Shown here one piece after another: positions 1 to 12,015 of a stretch of DNA of 64,000 nucleotides. The stretch covers positions 445,833 to 509,832 of the forward strand of contig NW_014577152.1 of assembly GCF_000485595.1 (NCBI RefSeq). The letters run 5' to 3'. Position 1 is the stretch's first letter. Each line of letters starts with the position of its first letter. This stretch comes from Priapulus caudatus. Lineage: Eukaryota; Priapulida; Priapulimorpha; Priapulimorphida; Priapulidae. The notes below the pieces were generated by a model. The model was not told the DNA's origin and ran no database searches. It saw nothing but the letters and a program-made list of their open reading frames with translations. A program made the translations under genes and the position numbers.

Positions 1-810
1 AAACAAAAACCTTATTGTACGCATTTTTCGATTATTTCGATATCGATATCGGAGCCACAATCTATCACGACTTTATCGAATACCGTGCCCACGATGACAT
101 CCATAGTGGCAGCACTATAAGACTTTGTCAATTAAATAAATCATCATCTCATCCCATAACCCTTCTTAATATCATGAATAATAATTTTTTCTGGTTCAAT
201 CCAACAGACACACTCTGTGATAGCACAATCAGTGTGTAGTTAATGTCTCTGTTATGACACTTAGTTTATGTTAGTCATAGTGTTGCTCTCCAGTAAGGAT
301 TACAACCTGGAATAGGCATCACACTATAATAATTACGCGGTTGCCATCAACCTATGACAGAATTAGGTAACAGTTGTTATTAAAATTTATTATGACAACC
401 TTTTGTCTATTCCTGGTATGATTATGATCTTCGTTAAATTGCATGATAAAATTTTTAATGTCTTCAATGTGCTAGGTCTTGGTCGGTTCCAGCTGGTTGA
501 TCAAGTAAAACATGCCACCAGTGACTTGAGTATGACACCAGCATTTTAATGCATTCACTATTACTCTGCAGGCCCTTGTAACATCGTTATGACTGCATTG
601 AATAGGAGTCTGAAAGAGACATGGCTTCAAGTGCCAAAATACGCTTGCTTTCGTGGCGTTTTGGATGGGCCCAAGGCTTTTTATAAGAAGTATATGCAAT
701 TAAAAATGGCATGATTGCATTGTTTGTAAGAATTTATTGCTGTTGGAAATGTGGGAATAGTTGCCATTAAAAGCCGCATCGGAGGCAAAATGCCACGAGA
801 AGACAGTGAA

Positions 811-900
811 TCTGTCAATAGCAGTGATCAGGTAGAGTGTGGAGACCATTGAAACATCTAATCTGTCAAAGCAGTGATCAGTAGAGTGTGGAGACCATTA
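811..900. repeat. Two-copy tandem repeat, about 51 bp unit
   Basis: The phrase GCAGTGATCAGGTAGAGTGT followed by GGAGACCATT occurs twice about 50 bp apart with small indels. It is a simple local duplication with no coding content. Confidence 0.7.
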
Positions 901-1579
901 GAAAAATTAATACATGTATGGACATGGTGGGAAGGAGACGCATGTTTACATAATTATGTTGTCTCAGTACAGTATTTTCATCATTTAAGCATAGTTTTGA
1001 ATCATCATGGAAAATAAAAATTTGTCATGAAAAAGTAATGAAATGTCTAAAGTAAGTTTGTGTATTGGCCAATTAAAACAAAACAAAAATTATTTTGTTT
1101 CGCAAAAAAAAAATCTAATTCGTTCCACAAAAACATATACACAAAACAGAATATACAATTTATACATACACACATCTTGTCAAAACAAAATGAAAAAGAT
1201 TTTTCACCTACCTACCTAATCGGTACCCAGAGAGGCGAGTAGGTAAAGGGGAAACAAACAATTTTTTAAGGGTGGCCTCATGAAAAATGTGATATGGAAG
1301 GTTGATGAAAATCTCATGGAATTTCGTAATGAGATTTGCATGTCACGAACCTGTAAGAAATGGTTTTATGACAGGTGGTCTGCATAGTTTGAGAATTAGG
1401 AAGTTATACTTATAATATAATTTATAGGCGAATCAAGCCAAAACCTGGGGATTGTATCAGATTAGCTAGAAGAAGGTAGTAAGAAGGGCTATATAGTTCT
1501 AGAGCTAGCATCAGATATGCATGCATCATGTATTTGTGTGCATAGATGTAGGCAGGCGCGATGAGATTATGGAATTTTA

Positions 1580-1589
1580 TATATATAAA

Positions 1590-1627
<38 letters not shown>

Positions 1628-1665
1628 CGTGTGTGCACGTGCGTACACGTGTGCACCTGCACGTG
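1580..1665. repeat. GT/GC microsatellite
   Basis: An alternating TA then GT run of about 24 bases grades into GC and GTGC alternation. All of it is alternating purine-pyrimidine, so it is Z-DNA-prone. Confidence 0.9.
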
Positions 1666-1785
1666 TTTTAATAACTTTTTTTCAATAATCATTGTCGACA
1701 GATATCGAATGTGTCTGTTAGCAAGCATGAGTATCTTCTGCAGATTTCTGCATCTTCGATTTTAAAATGAATATTTTTACGATTG

Positions 1786-2215
1786 CAGGGTTCTCCCCAG
1801 GATGAAATTGAAACAGGGGGGAGGGGGAGGGGGAGGGGAAACTAGGGGGGTCCGGGGGTCGTGTTTTTTACCGTAATGCGTAAAATCGCCACCACACCAT
1901 AGACGGTATTTGGGGTACTTGTATATAAGACAGCCGAGTCGGTACAGTTTGTGTTAAGGTTTGGGACAGGGTGACTGTTTGTACTTGTGTGTGGTCTGCA
2001 GTGCATGCGTAGTGTAGGACGTTTACTCATTAGTGGTATCGTAAAAATACACGCGTCCGGGGGCCTGGTCGAATAGGAATTCTTGATGATCGATTCCCGC
2101 GCTTTCAAACTTTTATTGTGGTGGAATTTAATCAGGGCGCAACGATTGAAACGTGGGGGGAGTTTTCCCAAACGGGGCGGGCGCGCCCAGTTTGCGCAAC
2201 GTAGGGAGAACCCTG
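1786..2215. mobile_element. Short non-autonomous DNA transposon, TIR CAGGGTTCTCCC
   Basis: The element starts CAGGGTTCTCCC and ends GGGAGAACCCTG, a perfect 12 bp terminal inverted repeat. It is flanked on both sides by the direct repeat GATTG (1781-1785 and 2216-2220), which looks like a 5 bp target-site duplication. The 430 bp interior carries a G-rich run (AGGGGGGAGGGGGAGG) and no transposase. The minus-strand open frame across it is a by-product. CAGGG ends suggest a hAT-like or related superfamily, but a 5 bp duplication is atypical for hAT, so the family is left open. Confidence 0.75.
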
Positions 2216-2356
2216 GATTGGTAAGATGGACTGATAAGGGCCCATGGTGGGCGATGGTGGGGTCAGGGATTTCCAAAATTTCTGAGTCGTGTCTGGATTT
2301 GCTACTACTATTCCATCTTTCATAAATAAACATACAAATGCTGTTTCTACCTTCAG

Positions 2357-2473
2357 ATGTCGACAAGTATGCAAATGTGAGGAGGGGCATTGGTGGACAC
2401 AGAGCAAGCTTACCATTGCACTCAAGAAGAACAAAACGGAGATCAGAGGGTTGATGCGAAATTCAATGCCCAG
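2357..2473 (+). other. Likely 5' UTR exon of the zinc-finger gene
   Basis: A pyrimidine-rich acceptor (TTTCTACCTTCAG) ends at 2356. The frame of the downstream protein is closed by TGA at 2378-2380, so coding cannot start before it. The stretch 2357-2473 therefore fits the untranslated beginning of the coding exon after a 5' UTR intron. No upstream exon was identified. Confidence 0.4.
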
Positions 2474-5400
2474 ATGACAAACCGCACAGCATCAGGAACA
2501 GCGCATTGTCACACGTGCAGTGAATGTGGACGAGTATTCAAGAAAAAGGCTGCATTGCGGCAGCATTTGCTTCTTCATACAGGTGAAAAGCCGCACAAGT
2601 GCAGCATCTGCAGCATGGCATTCACGTCACGTGCGGCTATGAAGTCACATGAAAGGTTGCACATAGGAGATAGACCTTACAAGTGTGACATGTGCGACAA
2701 GACATTCATACTGCCAGCACATTTGAAAAAACACATGTGCCATCACACGGGAGCAAGCCCATACAAGTGCAACAACTGCGGTGAAGTGTGCGATGGCAAA
2801 GAAAGTCTACAAAATCACATGGCGGTCCAGCACGCCTGCGAAAAACCAGCATCGAAAGGTAGCAGCCACACGTGCACAGAATGCAACATGACATTTTTAT
2901 CGGAAGAAATTCTTGAAGATCACATGTTAGCCCATCGTGGGTTGAAGCAGTTTTCATGCCACATGTGCGACAGAATGTTTTCACGGGCTTCGAACTTCCG
3001 CACCCACCTCGGAACGCACGACAGAGGACCCTGGGAATGCTCGGTGTGCGAGAAACAGTTCAAGACGAAGAGCAACCTGACAAAGCATCTACGCACGCAC
3101 GACGAGGTGAACGCCGTTCCGAAGCCGTACGTCTGCCGATACTGCAGCAAGTCGGTCGCGTCGCGCTCGGCGTTGGAAGAGCACGAGCGAATCCACACCG
3201 GCGAAAAGCCGTACGTCTGCAACCTGTGCTTCAAGGCGTTCGTGCAGTCCGGGGCGCTGCGGCAACACATGCGCACGCACTTCGGTGAAAAGCCGCATCG
3301 TTGCGAGGTCTGCAATTGGAGGTTCACCGACAAGGGCAACATGAGGCGCCACATGAAGACGCACTACCAGAAGAACTCGCGGCGGCAGAAAAATTCAGGC
3401 GAGCAGGCTGCTGCTGCCGCGCTGTCTCCGAACGAATTCGCCGGAGAGCCGGGCGAGGAGGAGGAGGAAGCAGCGTATGAGGGCATGGATGAGTCTGCAT
3501 TCGTGAAGCCGGGACCACGCAGTAAGAAGCAGGCAAACATGCGGAGATACCTGTGTCCCGTGTGCGACGCTACGTTCCCCGTGGCGGTCATCCTGCAGCG
3601 CCACATGAGGACGCATCGCTATGCGGTCTCGCGGAAAGAAGTGGAAACGCTGATGCGTATTGACAACCGGCCGGTCAAGGAGGCGGATGGCGCCGGGGGG
3701 AGTACGGCAGAAGACCCGGATGATGTTAAAAAAGAGCTGAACGAGTCTGAAGCTCTCATCTCTGGTGTACAGTTGCCTTTCATGGCAAGCAACATGCTAG
3801 ACACCACAAACGGTCTGGCTGCGGCAGTTAACGATGAACAGTTTATCGATACTGTGAACGATCACGCGTCGTCAAAGCAGGAAGTTGAAAATGCGAGAGA
3901 CATGGATATACGAATGAATTTGGAAATGCATAATTTCATACGAGAACAAAGTTTAGTGTCTGCTTCGAGTGCTATCGTCATGGAGACCAACGTTCCTCCG
4001 CAAACTACACATCAGTTTCCAGCAGGTGAAGAACAGTCTCAGCTTCACATGAATAAAGATGCTTATCAACATGCCGCAACTGATCTGCCATCTAACCCGT
4101 TTAAATATTCATGTAAAGAAGCGCATAAATCTCCTATTAGTGATCTAAATTCTCAACTGCATTCAGGGAATGGGGACCCTTCAAGCCTCGCAAATCGAGA
4201 CTTGTTCCCGCCTGGCAGAGATCAAAGGCTTGTTCATCACAGTGCGGAGCAAGGTCTGGTGGCACACAGTCCAGAGCAAGGTCTCATACCTCGCAGCGCA
4301 GAACAAGGACTAGGGCAGCCTAGTAGTAGAGATCAGAAGCTGCTACAATCTAGCACAGATCAACCTAATAAAGACCAAGGTCTAACACAACCTAGCAAAG
4401 ATCAAAAGCGGCAACAACCTAGCACAGATCAAGCGTTAATGCAACCTTGGACGGATAAGGGACGTGGTTCTCTACAGCTTCCCACAGACGAAGCAAATGA
4501 AAGTGGCGAGTCGTCCAATCCGGACGATAAAAAAGATGGCAAAGGGTTTCCTTACCAGCTGAGAGCTAGGGAGAGTGAAAATGCGGAGGAGCTTGTTTGC
4601 AACACGTGCTCGGCTGTGTTCAAACAACGGAGTTCTCTCAACCGGCACATGTACACTCACTCAGAGAATAAACCATATGAGTGCGACACGTGCGGCAAGG
4701 CGTTCACAGCTAAGCATCTCCTCACCACTCACGAGAAGATTCACACCGGCGTGAAGCCGTTCCAGTGTGGAAGCTGCAAGACGACGTTCACGCGTTCGTA
4801 CAGCCTCCACTACCACATGAGGAACCACTGCTCGGGGAAACCCAAACTCAAGGTGCCGAGCCACCTCTGCAAGAGCAAGGGCATGAGTCCATACTTTGCG
4901 AACATGGCGCCGGTCGACCCCACGTCGCCGCTGAGCTGCTCCGTGTGTCTGGAGACGTTCCGCAACCACAAGCGCCTGCAGGAGCACTTCGCGCAGAAGC
5001 ACGCCGACGACGAGATGCACCGCTGCGGCCGCTGCAACGCGATGTTTCGCGACCCGCAGCTGCTGCACAAGCACGCGCTCACGCACGCCGTCGACAACTC
5101 GCAGAACCGCTGCGGCGTCTGCAGCATGTCGTTCGACACGTTCGACCAGCTGCAGAAGCACCTGCCGTTTCACACCGTCACCGAGATGCGGCAAACCGTG
5201 CAGCAGCGCAAGCGGCATCCCGCCGTGCTGAAGGAGATCGAGTTATCCTGCAGCCTCTGCGATGCGAACCTCTCCGGCCGCAACGAGCTGTTCGATCACA
5301 TCGAAGCAGCGCACGGCATCAAGAAGGGCAGCTGCAGCTGCAACATGTGTGGGAAGACGTACAGCCGGCCCGACAGCCTCTACAAGCACCTGCGCACGCA

Positions 5401-6208
5401 CAGCGGACAGAAGCCGTACAAGTGTGACGAGTGCGATGCTGCGTTCAGCCTGCGAGGCAGCCTGTGCAGCCACATGCAGACGCACACGAAGCCGTACGTT
5501 TGCCACGTGTGCGGGCACGCATTCAGCCGACACTACTCGCTGAAGACCCACCTGCCGATCCACGGCGACGACCAGGCGTTCCAGTGCGAGTTCTGCGGCA
5601 CTACGTTCAAGCTGTACAAGACTCTCGCCGCACACCTCAAGGAGCATGCGAAGGAGAAGGGAGGCGGCGATGGAGCGGCGGCGGCGGCAGCGGCGGCGGC
5701 GGCGGCAGCTGCGTGCGTTGCCACGGAGACGAGGAAGCAGCGCAGCAGCGTCGCCGCGCCGACGGAGCTTCCGTGCGGCCGCTGCGAGGCGCGTTTCACA
5801 GACGCGGCGGCGCTTCAGAAGCACACACTGCAGCACGCGGGAGAGGACGCGTACGAGTGCTTCGTGTGTCGTCAGGTGCTGCCCGACGCCGCCATGCTGC
5901 CCGCGCACATGGCCAAGTACCACAGCAACAACGAGACGTTCCACTGCGGGCTGTGCGGGGGCGCGGTCGGGGACAGGAGGGCCCTCGACGAGCACGTCCT
6001 ACTGTGTAGCAGTCGGCAGCACGCATACCACCGCGCGGAGGCGCTAGGGATGCACTCACCACCGGGCATGGACGCCCTCGGTATGAGCATGAATGGAATG
6101 TGCCAGGCGGCGGGCATGCTAGGCGGGCGCGCTGAGGACTTTCGACTGGGCAGTAACATGCCCAGTCGCCATTCCTCACGGTTCCCATTTCAGTCGGGGT
6201 GTGGGTGA
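2474..6208 (+). CDS. Poly-C2H2 zinc-finger protein, about 25 fingers
   Basis: Probable nuclear DNA-binding transcription factor. The first in-frame ATG after the upstream stop is at 2474, giving 1244 residues in one exon. Fingers come in two blocks. Eleven lie in roughly residues 14-360 (CSECGRVF..., CSICSMAF..., CEVCNWRF..., CPVCDATF...). About 14 more follow in the C-terminal 560 residues, the last one (CGLCGGAVGDRRALDEHVLLC) being C2HC or degenerate. Classic TGEKP-type linkers occur between several fingers (HTGEKPH, HTGEKPY). A roughly 350-residue linker is acidic or glutamine-rich and holds tandem DQ/EQ repeats (for example SAEQGL, SPEQGL, SKDQ, STDQ). A polyalanine tract follows finger 22. 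No KRAB, BTB or SCAN domain is visible, and no orthologue can be named. GC content is high over many finger codons and low over the linker. Confidence 0.93.
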   Translation: MTNRTASGTAHCHTCSECGRVFKKKAALRQHLLLHTGEKPHKCSICSMAFTSRAAMKSHERLHIGDRPYKCDMCDKTFILPAHLKKHMCHHTGASPYKCNNCGEVCDGKESLQNHMAVQHACEKPASKGSSHTCTECNMTFLSEEILEDHMLAHRGLKQFSCHMCDRMFSRASNFRTHLGTHDRGPWECSVCEKQFKTKSNLTKHLRTHDEVNAVPKPYVCRYCSKSVASRSALEEHERIHTGEKPYVCNLCFKAFVQSGALRQHMRTHFGEKPHRCEVCNWRFTDKGNMRRHMKTHYQKNSRRQKNSGEQAAAAALSPNEFAGEPGEEEEEAAYEGMDESAFVKPGPRSKKQANMRRYLCPVCDATFPVAVILQRHMRTHRYAVSRKEVETLMRIDNRPVKEADGAGGSTAEDPDDVKKELNESEALISGVQLPFMASNMLDTTNGLAAAVNDEQFIDTVNDHASSKQEVENARDMDIRMNLEMHNFIREQSLVSASSAIVMETNVPPQTTHQFPAGEEQSQLHMNKDAYQHAATDLPSNPFKYSCKEAHKSPISDLNSQLHSGNGDPSSLANRDLFPPGRDQRLVHHSAEQGLVAHSPEQGLIPRSAEQGLGQPSSRDQKLLQSSTDQPNKDQGLTQPSKDQKRQQPSTDQALMQPWTDKGRGSLQLPTDEANESGESSNPDDKKDGKGFPYQLRARESENAEELVCNTCSAVFKQRSSLNRHMYTHSENKPYECDTCGKAFTAKHLLTTHEKIHTGVKPFQCGSCKTTFTRSYSLHYHMRNHCSGKPKLKVPSHLCKSKGMSPYFANMAPVDPTSPLSCSVCLETFRNHKRLQEHFAQKHADDEMHRCGRCNAMFRDPQLLHKHALTHAVDNSQNRCGVCSMSFDTFDQLQKHLPFHTVTEMRQTVQQRKRHPAVLKEIELSCSLCDANLSGRNELFDHIEAAHGIKKGSCSCNMCGKTYSRPDSLYKHLRTHSGQKPYKCDECDAAFSLRGSLCSHMQTHTKPYVCHVCGHAFSRHYSLKTHLPIHGDDQAFQCEFCGTTFKLYKTLAAHLKEHAKEKGGGDGAAAAAAAAAAAAACVATETRKQRSSVAAPTELPCGRCEARFTDAAALQKHTLQHAGEDAYECFVCRQVLPDAAMLPAHMAKYHSNNETFHCGLCGGAVGDRRALDEHVLLCSSRQHAYHRAEALGMHSPPGMDALGMSMNGMCQAAGMLGGRAEDFRLGSNMPSRHSSRFPFQSGCG

Positions 6209-9086
6209 CGAATCTATAGCGGAATTAGTGTGGGAGTCGTTTTGGATCGTTAATGCGTATACCAATCCGTGACCGTGGTTATAGGAAGTTGCTACTTTTT
6301 TTCTGTCATTATTTGAGTGTTCTTAAAATGTGTGCTACTGTGTTTGGGAAGAATGCGAGTTAGTAAGTTTATATAGTAGTAGCTGTGCGCAGGTAACGAC
6401 ATATAGTAGACAACAGGACAACTTATCTCTATGAATGTACTTCATAAAAAGTCAGTGCTATTTTATTGTGTTTTTTTTACTATATGATGTTCGTCTTAGA
6501 ACAATTCGGCCTTCTATGTGTATACTTGTGCTAAGGTTGTGTATACGGAGACTGTTGTGCAAAGAGAGTTAGCAAAACGACTTCTATTTATCATCAGTTG
6601 TGCTTCGCACATATTCTTAGCAGCTCTGTTCTCTATGGTCGAAAACGAAGAACTTTTATTAATTAGGTACATGTATATAGTTCACGTTGTCTTCATTCTT
6701 TGCTTACATATGTTACAACCGATTTCTACCTTCCTGTATGGGTCCACATTTGTCTGTATTACTGACTTTCTATATATAGTAGAAGCGCGTGCCTGTGTAC
6801 TTTTCAAGGGAGTTTGTTAGTAACACAAATTTATATGCGTAGCATAAGTATTCATAGATTTATCTCCATGTTTTTAATAGGTAAGCTTGTGTTACAATTT
6901 ATCAGTACTGTAGTATATATATATATCAGTGTGTGTGCATGCGTGCATATGTGTACTGTATATATATATTTATATTTATATATAGATATAAATATAGATA
7001 TATATAGATATATTGGTTCGGTTGGTATTATTATGTGCACACTACAGGGCGAGTTTATGATAGATATGTTAGGTACTTATCACGTAATAGTAGATGCGGC
7101 ATAAATAGCAATTTTACTATTACAAAAATGAAGTAATTATTAGCAAAATTCATTAAATTTGTGTAACAGGTAAGTGCTAAAGCTATTAAACAATGTGTTG
7201 TGATCAAATTGTCTTGTTTCAGCAATCGGTTTAGCTATTTAAGTGACCATGATGACAAGTTCAACATGGAAGAAACATTAAAATTGCCATTATATCATCG
7301 GAGCCAATGTTTTGGGGCAGTTTGGTGTTGGATACGAGTAGTGCACTTGCATACATATAGCCATATATAGCTTTAGTCTACAAATTAAAATATTTAGTGA
7401 ATGTGTGTTTGATATATAGTTATAATTAGTGGCATATAAACGGATGCAATAGAAATGGTATTTTTGTAAATTGCTTTTTCGTATAACCTCAAGTTAGTTA
7501 TCCTTTGAGAAAACCCTTCGAGTAATTTTATCAGTTTACAAATCAGATTTATTCTCCTTGTTTTCAGTTCATTCATTTTACGGAATATAATCGTCTCAGT
7601 GGGTTAATGTTACGGACTCACTGTGTGTAGGGTATTGTATATTTAACGAATATTCCTTTCTTGAACAAGTGGTTGACTGTACGTGATTACAATTACCTCA
7701 ACCACACTGGTTTTCAATATCAATTACTTTTCTTAAAGTATTGTGAGACGATCAATAGAGATTGTAACCATATCATAATTATGCTTCTTGTTAAAATTAA
7801 ATACTATGTGTAAATCTAGAAATTTACCAGTAATGTTGTACTGTAAACTGTATTTATTTTACATCACTCACACTCACACTGTCACAGTAAAAAGCAGTAT
7901 TAGCCACGGCCAGCCAGTTATGTTCATGCTGAGATTCTACAATATGGTGGTCAAAAATGAAGTCCTTACACCCATTAGCTGGCCATTTACACAATCCTTT
8001 ATTTTCAGCTGTTTTAGCAATCCCAACACAGTCATGCTGTGTTTTCATAGCTTGACAAACACGTCTCCGAACAGACTGGTTATTTATTTTTTAATTGATA
8101 CATTGGGGGGAGGGTACGACCCCCTTCCACGCCTTCTCCCATCCGATTGTAAACAACATCCCTATTAAAATTTCTGGGAGAATGACAGCAGTTGAAGAGC
8201 ATTTAGCATATTATTCGGAACTTGTAACACAGGCCAGAAATTAAAGCCACATCAAAGTTTCTATGGATTCGTAAGTAGACATAGTTTCATCAGGAGTACA
8301 GGAATCGTGTTTTTTGTAAATATTCATTTCTGGATGAATTACATTTTTTAATTAAAATATTGAATTTTTGAAAGGGTGCTAGAACAGTGGTGCGTTGCTG
8401 TGACAAAACTGCCTGTGAGCACTTTATCAGTGCTTGGAATAGCAGCCCGTCCGCCAGTCCGGTCTGGTGAATTTTGACAGGACTGGCTAATTACGTATAA
8501 TAGATTTTACTATAGATTATGTAGTAGAAATCAAAATCTTCAAAATCAGGATAGGCTGTGGTTTCAGGTTTATATCTAAGACTGACTTTATACTATAATT
8601 GGGCAAATGTGCACATTTGAGAGCAAAGCAAATACAGTTGTCCACCTTGACCACTTACACCAATTCCTCCACACATTTCACCTTTTTCTTAAAAATCACC
8701 AATCAAAAAATATCAAAATGATGAAAACATTATATACCACATTATATACTGGACCAAAAACTTTAGAATCACATCAGATTCAAAAATAATTCATTTACCA
8801 GTGTATTGCATTATCATAGCCAGAGTAGAGGTATTTACGTATTATGAGTGTAAGTATCAATACCTTCGCGCAATGAAATAAAATTTACGTGAACCTGTAT
8901 GTAAATACACTGAGAAAAGATGAAATAATAGAAATCCATTTTCTATGGAACTACACTAAATATTTTCCTTGTTTTAAATAACAAAACCAATACTAACAAA
9001 ATTACAGACAAGCCAATACTCGATGAATTATCAGAGACAAAATTTCCCTGCAAGTAAAAACTGCCCATTTTACATAATCAGTGCAT
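6209..9086. other. 3' UTR of the zinc-finger gene and intergenic DNA
   Basis: The convergent interval between the zinc-finger stop and the AlaRS stop. The first several hundred bases are probably 3' UTR, but no canonical AATAAA was found close to the stop. A TA/GTAT-rich low-complexity patch lies near 6910-7012. No exon-like frame with splice sites was seen. Short frames such as 6518-6820 and 7788-8168 have no family motif. Confidence 0.6.
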
Positions 9087-11999
9087 TCAATTTTCTAGTT
9101 TCAGTAGAGCAAATTCCTCTGCCATCTTTATAGCAATATCTACCGACTCAATGTTGGACCCGGTGGCCTGTGCAGCAGCTTCCTTACCACCTCCCTTACC
9201 ATTCAGTACTCCGCTAACATGCCCGACCCACTCATTAGCTTTCAAGCCTTTAGTGACAAGCTCCTTGGGTACACAACACATGCAGAGAACTTTATCGGTA
9301 TCCTCATCTGTGCTGAAGAAGATTGCAGCAGTTTTTGGCGAGAGAGCTTTGTACTGCTGAATGGCACCATCTAGTGCCTTCCCGACGGCGCCGGCATTGA
9401 AGCGGTGAACGACGACCATCTGCTCCGGTTTCGCGGCAATCATCTGTTTCGCCTCCTCGACGACCCTCTGCAGCATCGCAGCCTTGGCGGCCTTGTCAAG
9501 GTCGTCGAGTTTCTTCTTGAGGCCTTTCAGGCTCACCCGCATCTCGTCCTTCTTCCAGGCCTGGATGACCGACTGAGAGATGTCGTCGCCTAGATCCACG
9601 ATCTTCCTGCTAGCGGCTTTCTGCTGCTCCTTCGTCTCACAGCGCGCGGTAACCTGCTCCTGCAGCTGCGCAAACTGCTGGTTGAGAAGAGTCGCGCGGT
9701 GTAGAGCCCTCGTCGCTTCAGGACCGGTGAGGCAGACGATGCGGCGGATGCCCTTGGCGATGGCTTCCTCTGACGCAATGACATAATCGCCGACGTGTCC
9801 ACTGCGTCGCAGGTGCGTACCGCCGCAGAATTCGACGGACGTCACCGAGCCAGCGGGGCTAGTTGGATCAGCTTGCATGTCTTCGATGGGTATACCGATG
9901 GAAACAACGCGGACCGGGTCGGGGTACGTTTCGTCGAACACCGCTCGAAGACCTTGAATTGCCTTAGCCAGTGCAAGAGGGCTGTCCTTTGCGTAAACTT
10001 CTTCGTTTTTGGATATCAGTTGTTTCGCAATTTCTTCTGCCTGTTTGACCTGAGCAGCCTTCATGGCACCTTTCGCGCTAAAATCAAACCTCAGTCGATC
10101 TGGAGCCACAAGTGAGCCCTTCTGATCTGCCTCGCCTAGCACCTGCCTGAGAGCAAAGTTCAGAATGTGCGTGCCTGTGTGGTTGTTCATGACCAGCTTG
10201 CGACGACCTTCGTCTATCTGAACCTTCATCTCATCTCCGACTTTCACGGTGCCCTCCAAGCTTCCGATGTGCAGAATGTATCCGCCTCTCACCTGCACAT
10301 TCTTCACGCAGAATTCTGTCTCTTCATCGCCAAGCTTCACCAGGAAGCCCTCATCGTATATTTGCCCTCCTTGCTCTGCGTAGAAGCTGGTTCGGTCGAG
10401 CAAGATGCCGCATTCCTGATTTGAGACGCTGCCCACAAACTGCTTGTTATAACGCAAAGCGATCACCTTACCGACGCACGACTCAAACTTGTAGGTCGCC
10501 TCCTTCGGGTTTTCGCCTTCGTACGTATAGCTGTACTTCAGACTATCGTTTGTAGGAGATACTCCTTGCTGCTGGAGATCACTGATGGCATGCACGTCCA
10601 GATTTATCCCGTCGTCGACTCCACCGCCTGGCCCCTGAGAAACCAACTGCGCTTGCTTTTTGGCATCTTCGTATTCGGTCATGTCGACCCTGAAGCCATG
10701 CTCTTCCGCCATCAACTCTGTGAGATCGACAGGGAAACCGTATGTGTCGTACAAGCGCCAGGCGACATCTCCCGGCAAGACGGAGGCGTCATTACCGAGC
10801 CTCGCGACGGTCCTGTAAAACATCTTTTCGCCGCGTGCGAGCGTCTTCAAAAACTGGGTTTCCTCGTCATTTATAACGTCCTTGATAGCTTCCGGATCCC
10901 TGGACAGCTCTGGGAAGGCGTCGCCAAGCAGTTCAACGACGACGTCGATCAGGCTGGCGAGAAATCCGGGCTTCGCCTTTAATTTCTCGTTGGCGTATCG
11001 GACAGCTCTGCGCAGGATCCTACGAAGCACGTACCCTCGCCCTGTGTTGTCGGGTGTTCCACCGTCGCTTAGTGAAATCGTCAGCGTGCGCATGTGGTCG
11101 GCAATCACCCTGTACGCCATGTCGCAACCGTCCTTGTCGTCTGCACCAACTTTACCCGTGTACGGCCGTGCTCCGGATCCCGCTTCTATGGCATCGAACA
11201 GCGCGCGGAACAGATCTGTGTCGTAGTTCGACTGCTTGTCCTGAATGACTGACACCAGTCTCTCCAAGCCCATGCCACAGTCAATGTGCTTCGAAGGAAG
11301 CACGCTGAGACACCCACTCGAGTCTCTGTTGAACTGGATGAAAACCAGATTCCAGATTTCGAGTACCTCCGGCACGTCCATGTTAACGAGGTGTGCTGCA
11401 TTGCGGCCACCGATTCTATCGTAATGAATCTCGCTGCAGGGTCCGCATGGTCCCGTATCACCCATCTCCCAGAAATTGTCCTTCATGTTTCCTGGAAGGA
11501 CGTGATCTGCAGGTACTCCTAGTTTTAGCCAGATGTCCTTGCACTCTAGATCTGGTTCCAATTGGGCCTTAGTATCGCCCCCAAAATAGGTTACGTACAT
11601 ACGTTCCTTATCAAGTTTGTAGACATCTACAAGCAGTTCCCATGCCATGGCACAAACTTCTTTCTTGAAGTAGTCGCCAAAGGACCAATTACCCAGCATC
11701 TCAAAAAAAGTATGATGGTACACGTCTTTACCAACATCATCCAGATCGTTATGCTTTCCACCTGCACGGATACACTTCTGGGAGTTGACAGCCCTTTTTA
11801 GCCTTGCCAGTTTACTTTTCGGATCCACAATTCCGAGAAAGATTGGCTTAAATTGGTTCATTCCTGCATTAGTGAATAGGAGAGTTGGGTCATCTAGTGG
11901 AACGACAGCAGATGAATGAACGTAGGTGTGCTGATACTTCTCTCTGAAGAAATCTATGAAGATCTGACGGATCTTGCTTCCAGTTAAAGTCTTGTCCAT
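9087..11999 (-). CDS. AARS1: Alanyl-tRNA synthetase, cytosolic
   Basis: Charges tRNA-Ala with alanine (ATP + Ala + tRNA-Ala) and edits mischarged Ser/Gly. The coding region is a single 970-residue exon, the usual length of the eukaryotic cytosolic enzyme. The class II catalytic core is at the N terminus: the STNAGM-like segment [11 protein letters not shown] (~40-50), motif 2 [14 protein letters not shown] (~98-111) and motif 3 CGMGLERL (~240). The tRNA-recognition segment [19 protein letters not shown] follows. The editing domain keeps both metal-binding signatures, NHTGTHIL (~605) and [11 protein letters not shown] (~720). A C-terminal oligomerisation domain ends the protein. There is no mitochondrial presequence: it starts [18 protein letters not shown]. 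The ATG lies 13 bp after a TTTTATTTTAG acceptor on the minus strand (exon start near 12015), so a 5' UTR intron is likely. Confidence 0.98.
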   Translation of the reverse strand: MDKTLTGSKIRQIFIDFFREKYQHTYVHSSAVVPLDDPTLLFTNAGMNQFKPIFLGIVDPKSKLARLKRAVNSQKCIRAGGKHNDLDDVGKDVYHHTFFEMLGNWSFGDYFKKEVCAMAWELLVDVYKLDKERMYVTYFGGDTKAQLEPDLECKDIWLKLGVPADHVLPGNMKDNFWEMGDTGPCGPCSEIHYDRIGGRNAAHLVNMDVPEVLEIWNLVFIQFNRDSSGCLSVLPSKHIDCGMGLERLVSVIQDKQSNYDTDLFRALFDAIEAGSGARPYTGKVGADDKDGCDMAYRVIADHMRTLTISLSDGGTPDNTGRGYVLRRILRRAVRYANEKLKAKPGFLASLIDVVVELLGDAFPELSRDPEAIKDVINDEETQFLKTLARGEKMFYRTVARLGNDASVLPGDVAWRLYDTYGFPVDLTELMAEEHGFRVDMTEYEDAKKQAQLVSQGPGGGVDDGINLDVHAISDLQQQGVSPTNDSLKYSYTYEGENPKEATYKFESCVGKVIALRYNKQFVGSVSNQECGILLDRTSFYAEQGGQIYDEGFLVKLGDEETEFCVKNVQVRGGYILHIGSLEGTVKVGDEMKVQIDEGRRKLVMNNHTGTHILNFALRQVLGEADQKGSLVAPDRLRFDFSAKGAMKAAQVKQAEEIAKQLISKNEEVYAKDSPLALAKAIQGLRAVFDETYPDPVRVVSIGIPIEDMQADPTSPAGSVTSVEFCGGTHLRRSGHVGDYVIASEEAIAKGIRRIVCLTGPEATRALHRATLLNQQFAQLQEQVTARCETKEQQKAASRKIVDLGDDISQSVIQAWKKDEMRVSLKGLKKKLDDLDKAAKAAMLQRVVEEAKQMIAAKPEQMVVVHRFNAGAVGKALDGAIQQYKALSPKTAAIFFSTDEDTDKVLCMCCVPKELVTKGLKANEWVGHVSGVLNGKGGGKEAAAQATGSNIESVDIAIKMAEEFALLKLEN

Positions 12000-12015
12000 G
12001 ATTGCAGAAACAAGT
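12000..12015 (-). other. 5' UTR and splice acceptor of AARS1
   Basis: Read on the minus strand, TTTTATTTTAG precedes ACTTGTTTCTGCAATC and the start codon. This places a 3' splice site about 16 bases upstream of the ATG. The donor of this UTR intron was not identified. Confidence 0.5.

Larger units (their letters stand above)
1..1785. other. Non-coding left flank
   Basis: I see no convincing exon here. The short open frames lack splice context, codon bias or recognisable motifs. The stretch is AT-rich and holds a short tandem duplication near 811-900, a GT microsatellite near 1591-1665 and, at about 1486-1512, the motif GGGCTATATAGTTCTAGAGC, which is almost the same as the stem of a hairpin at 43315-43385. 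Its gene context is unknown because the left edge cuts the locus. Confidence 0.6.

Noticed and set aside
1842-2390. 182-residue minus-strand frame
   Set aside because: It lies almost entirely over the 430 bp inverted-repeat element and its border, with no motif.
2706-6188. Many minus-strand and shifted frames of 60-250 residues
   Set aside because: Shadows of the zinc-finger coding sequence, produced by its GC-rich codons and repeated finger pattern.
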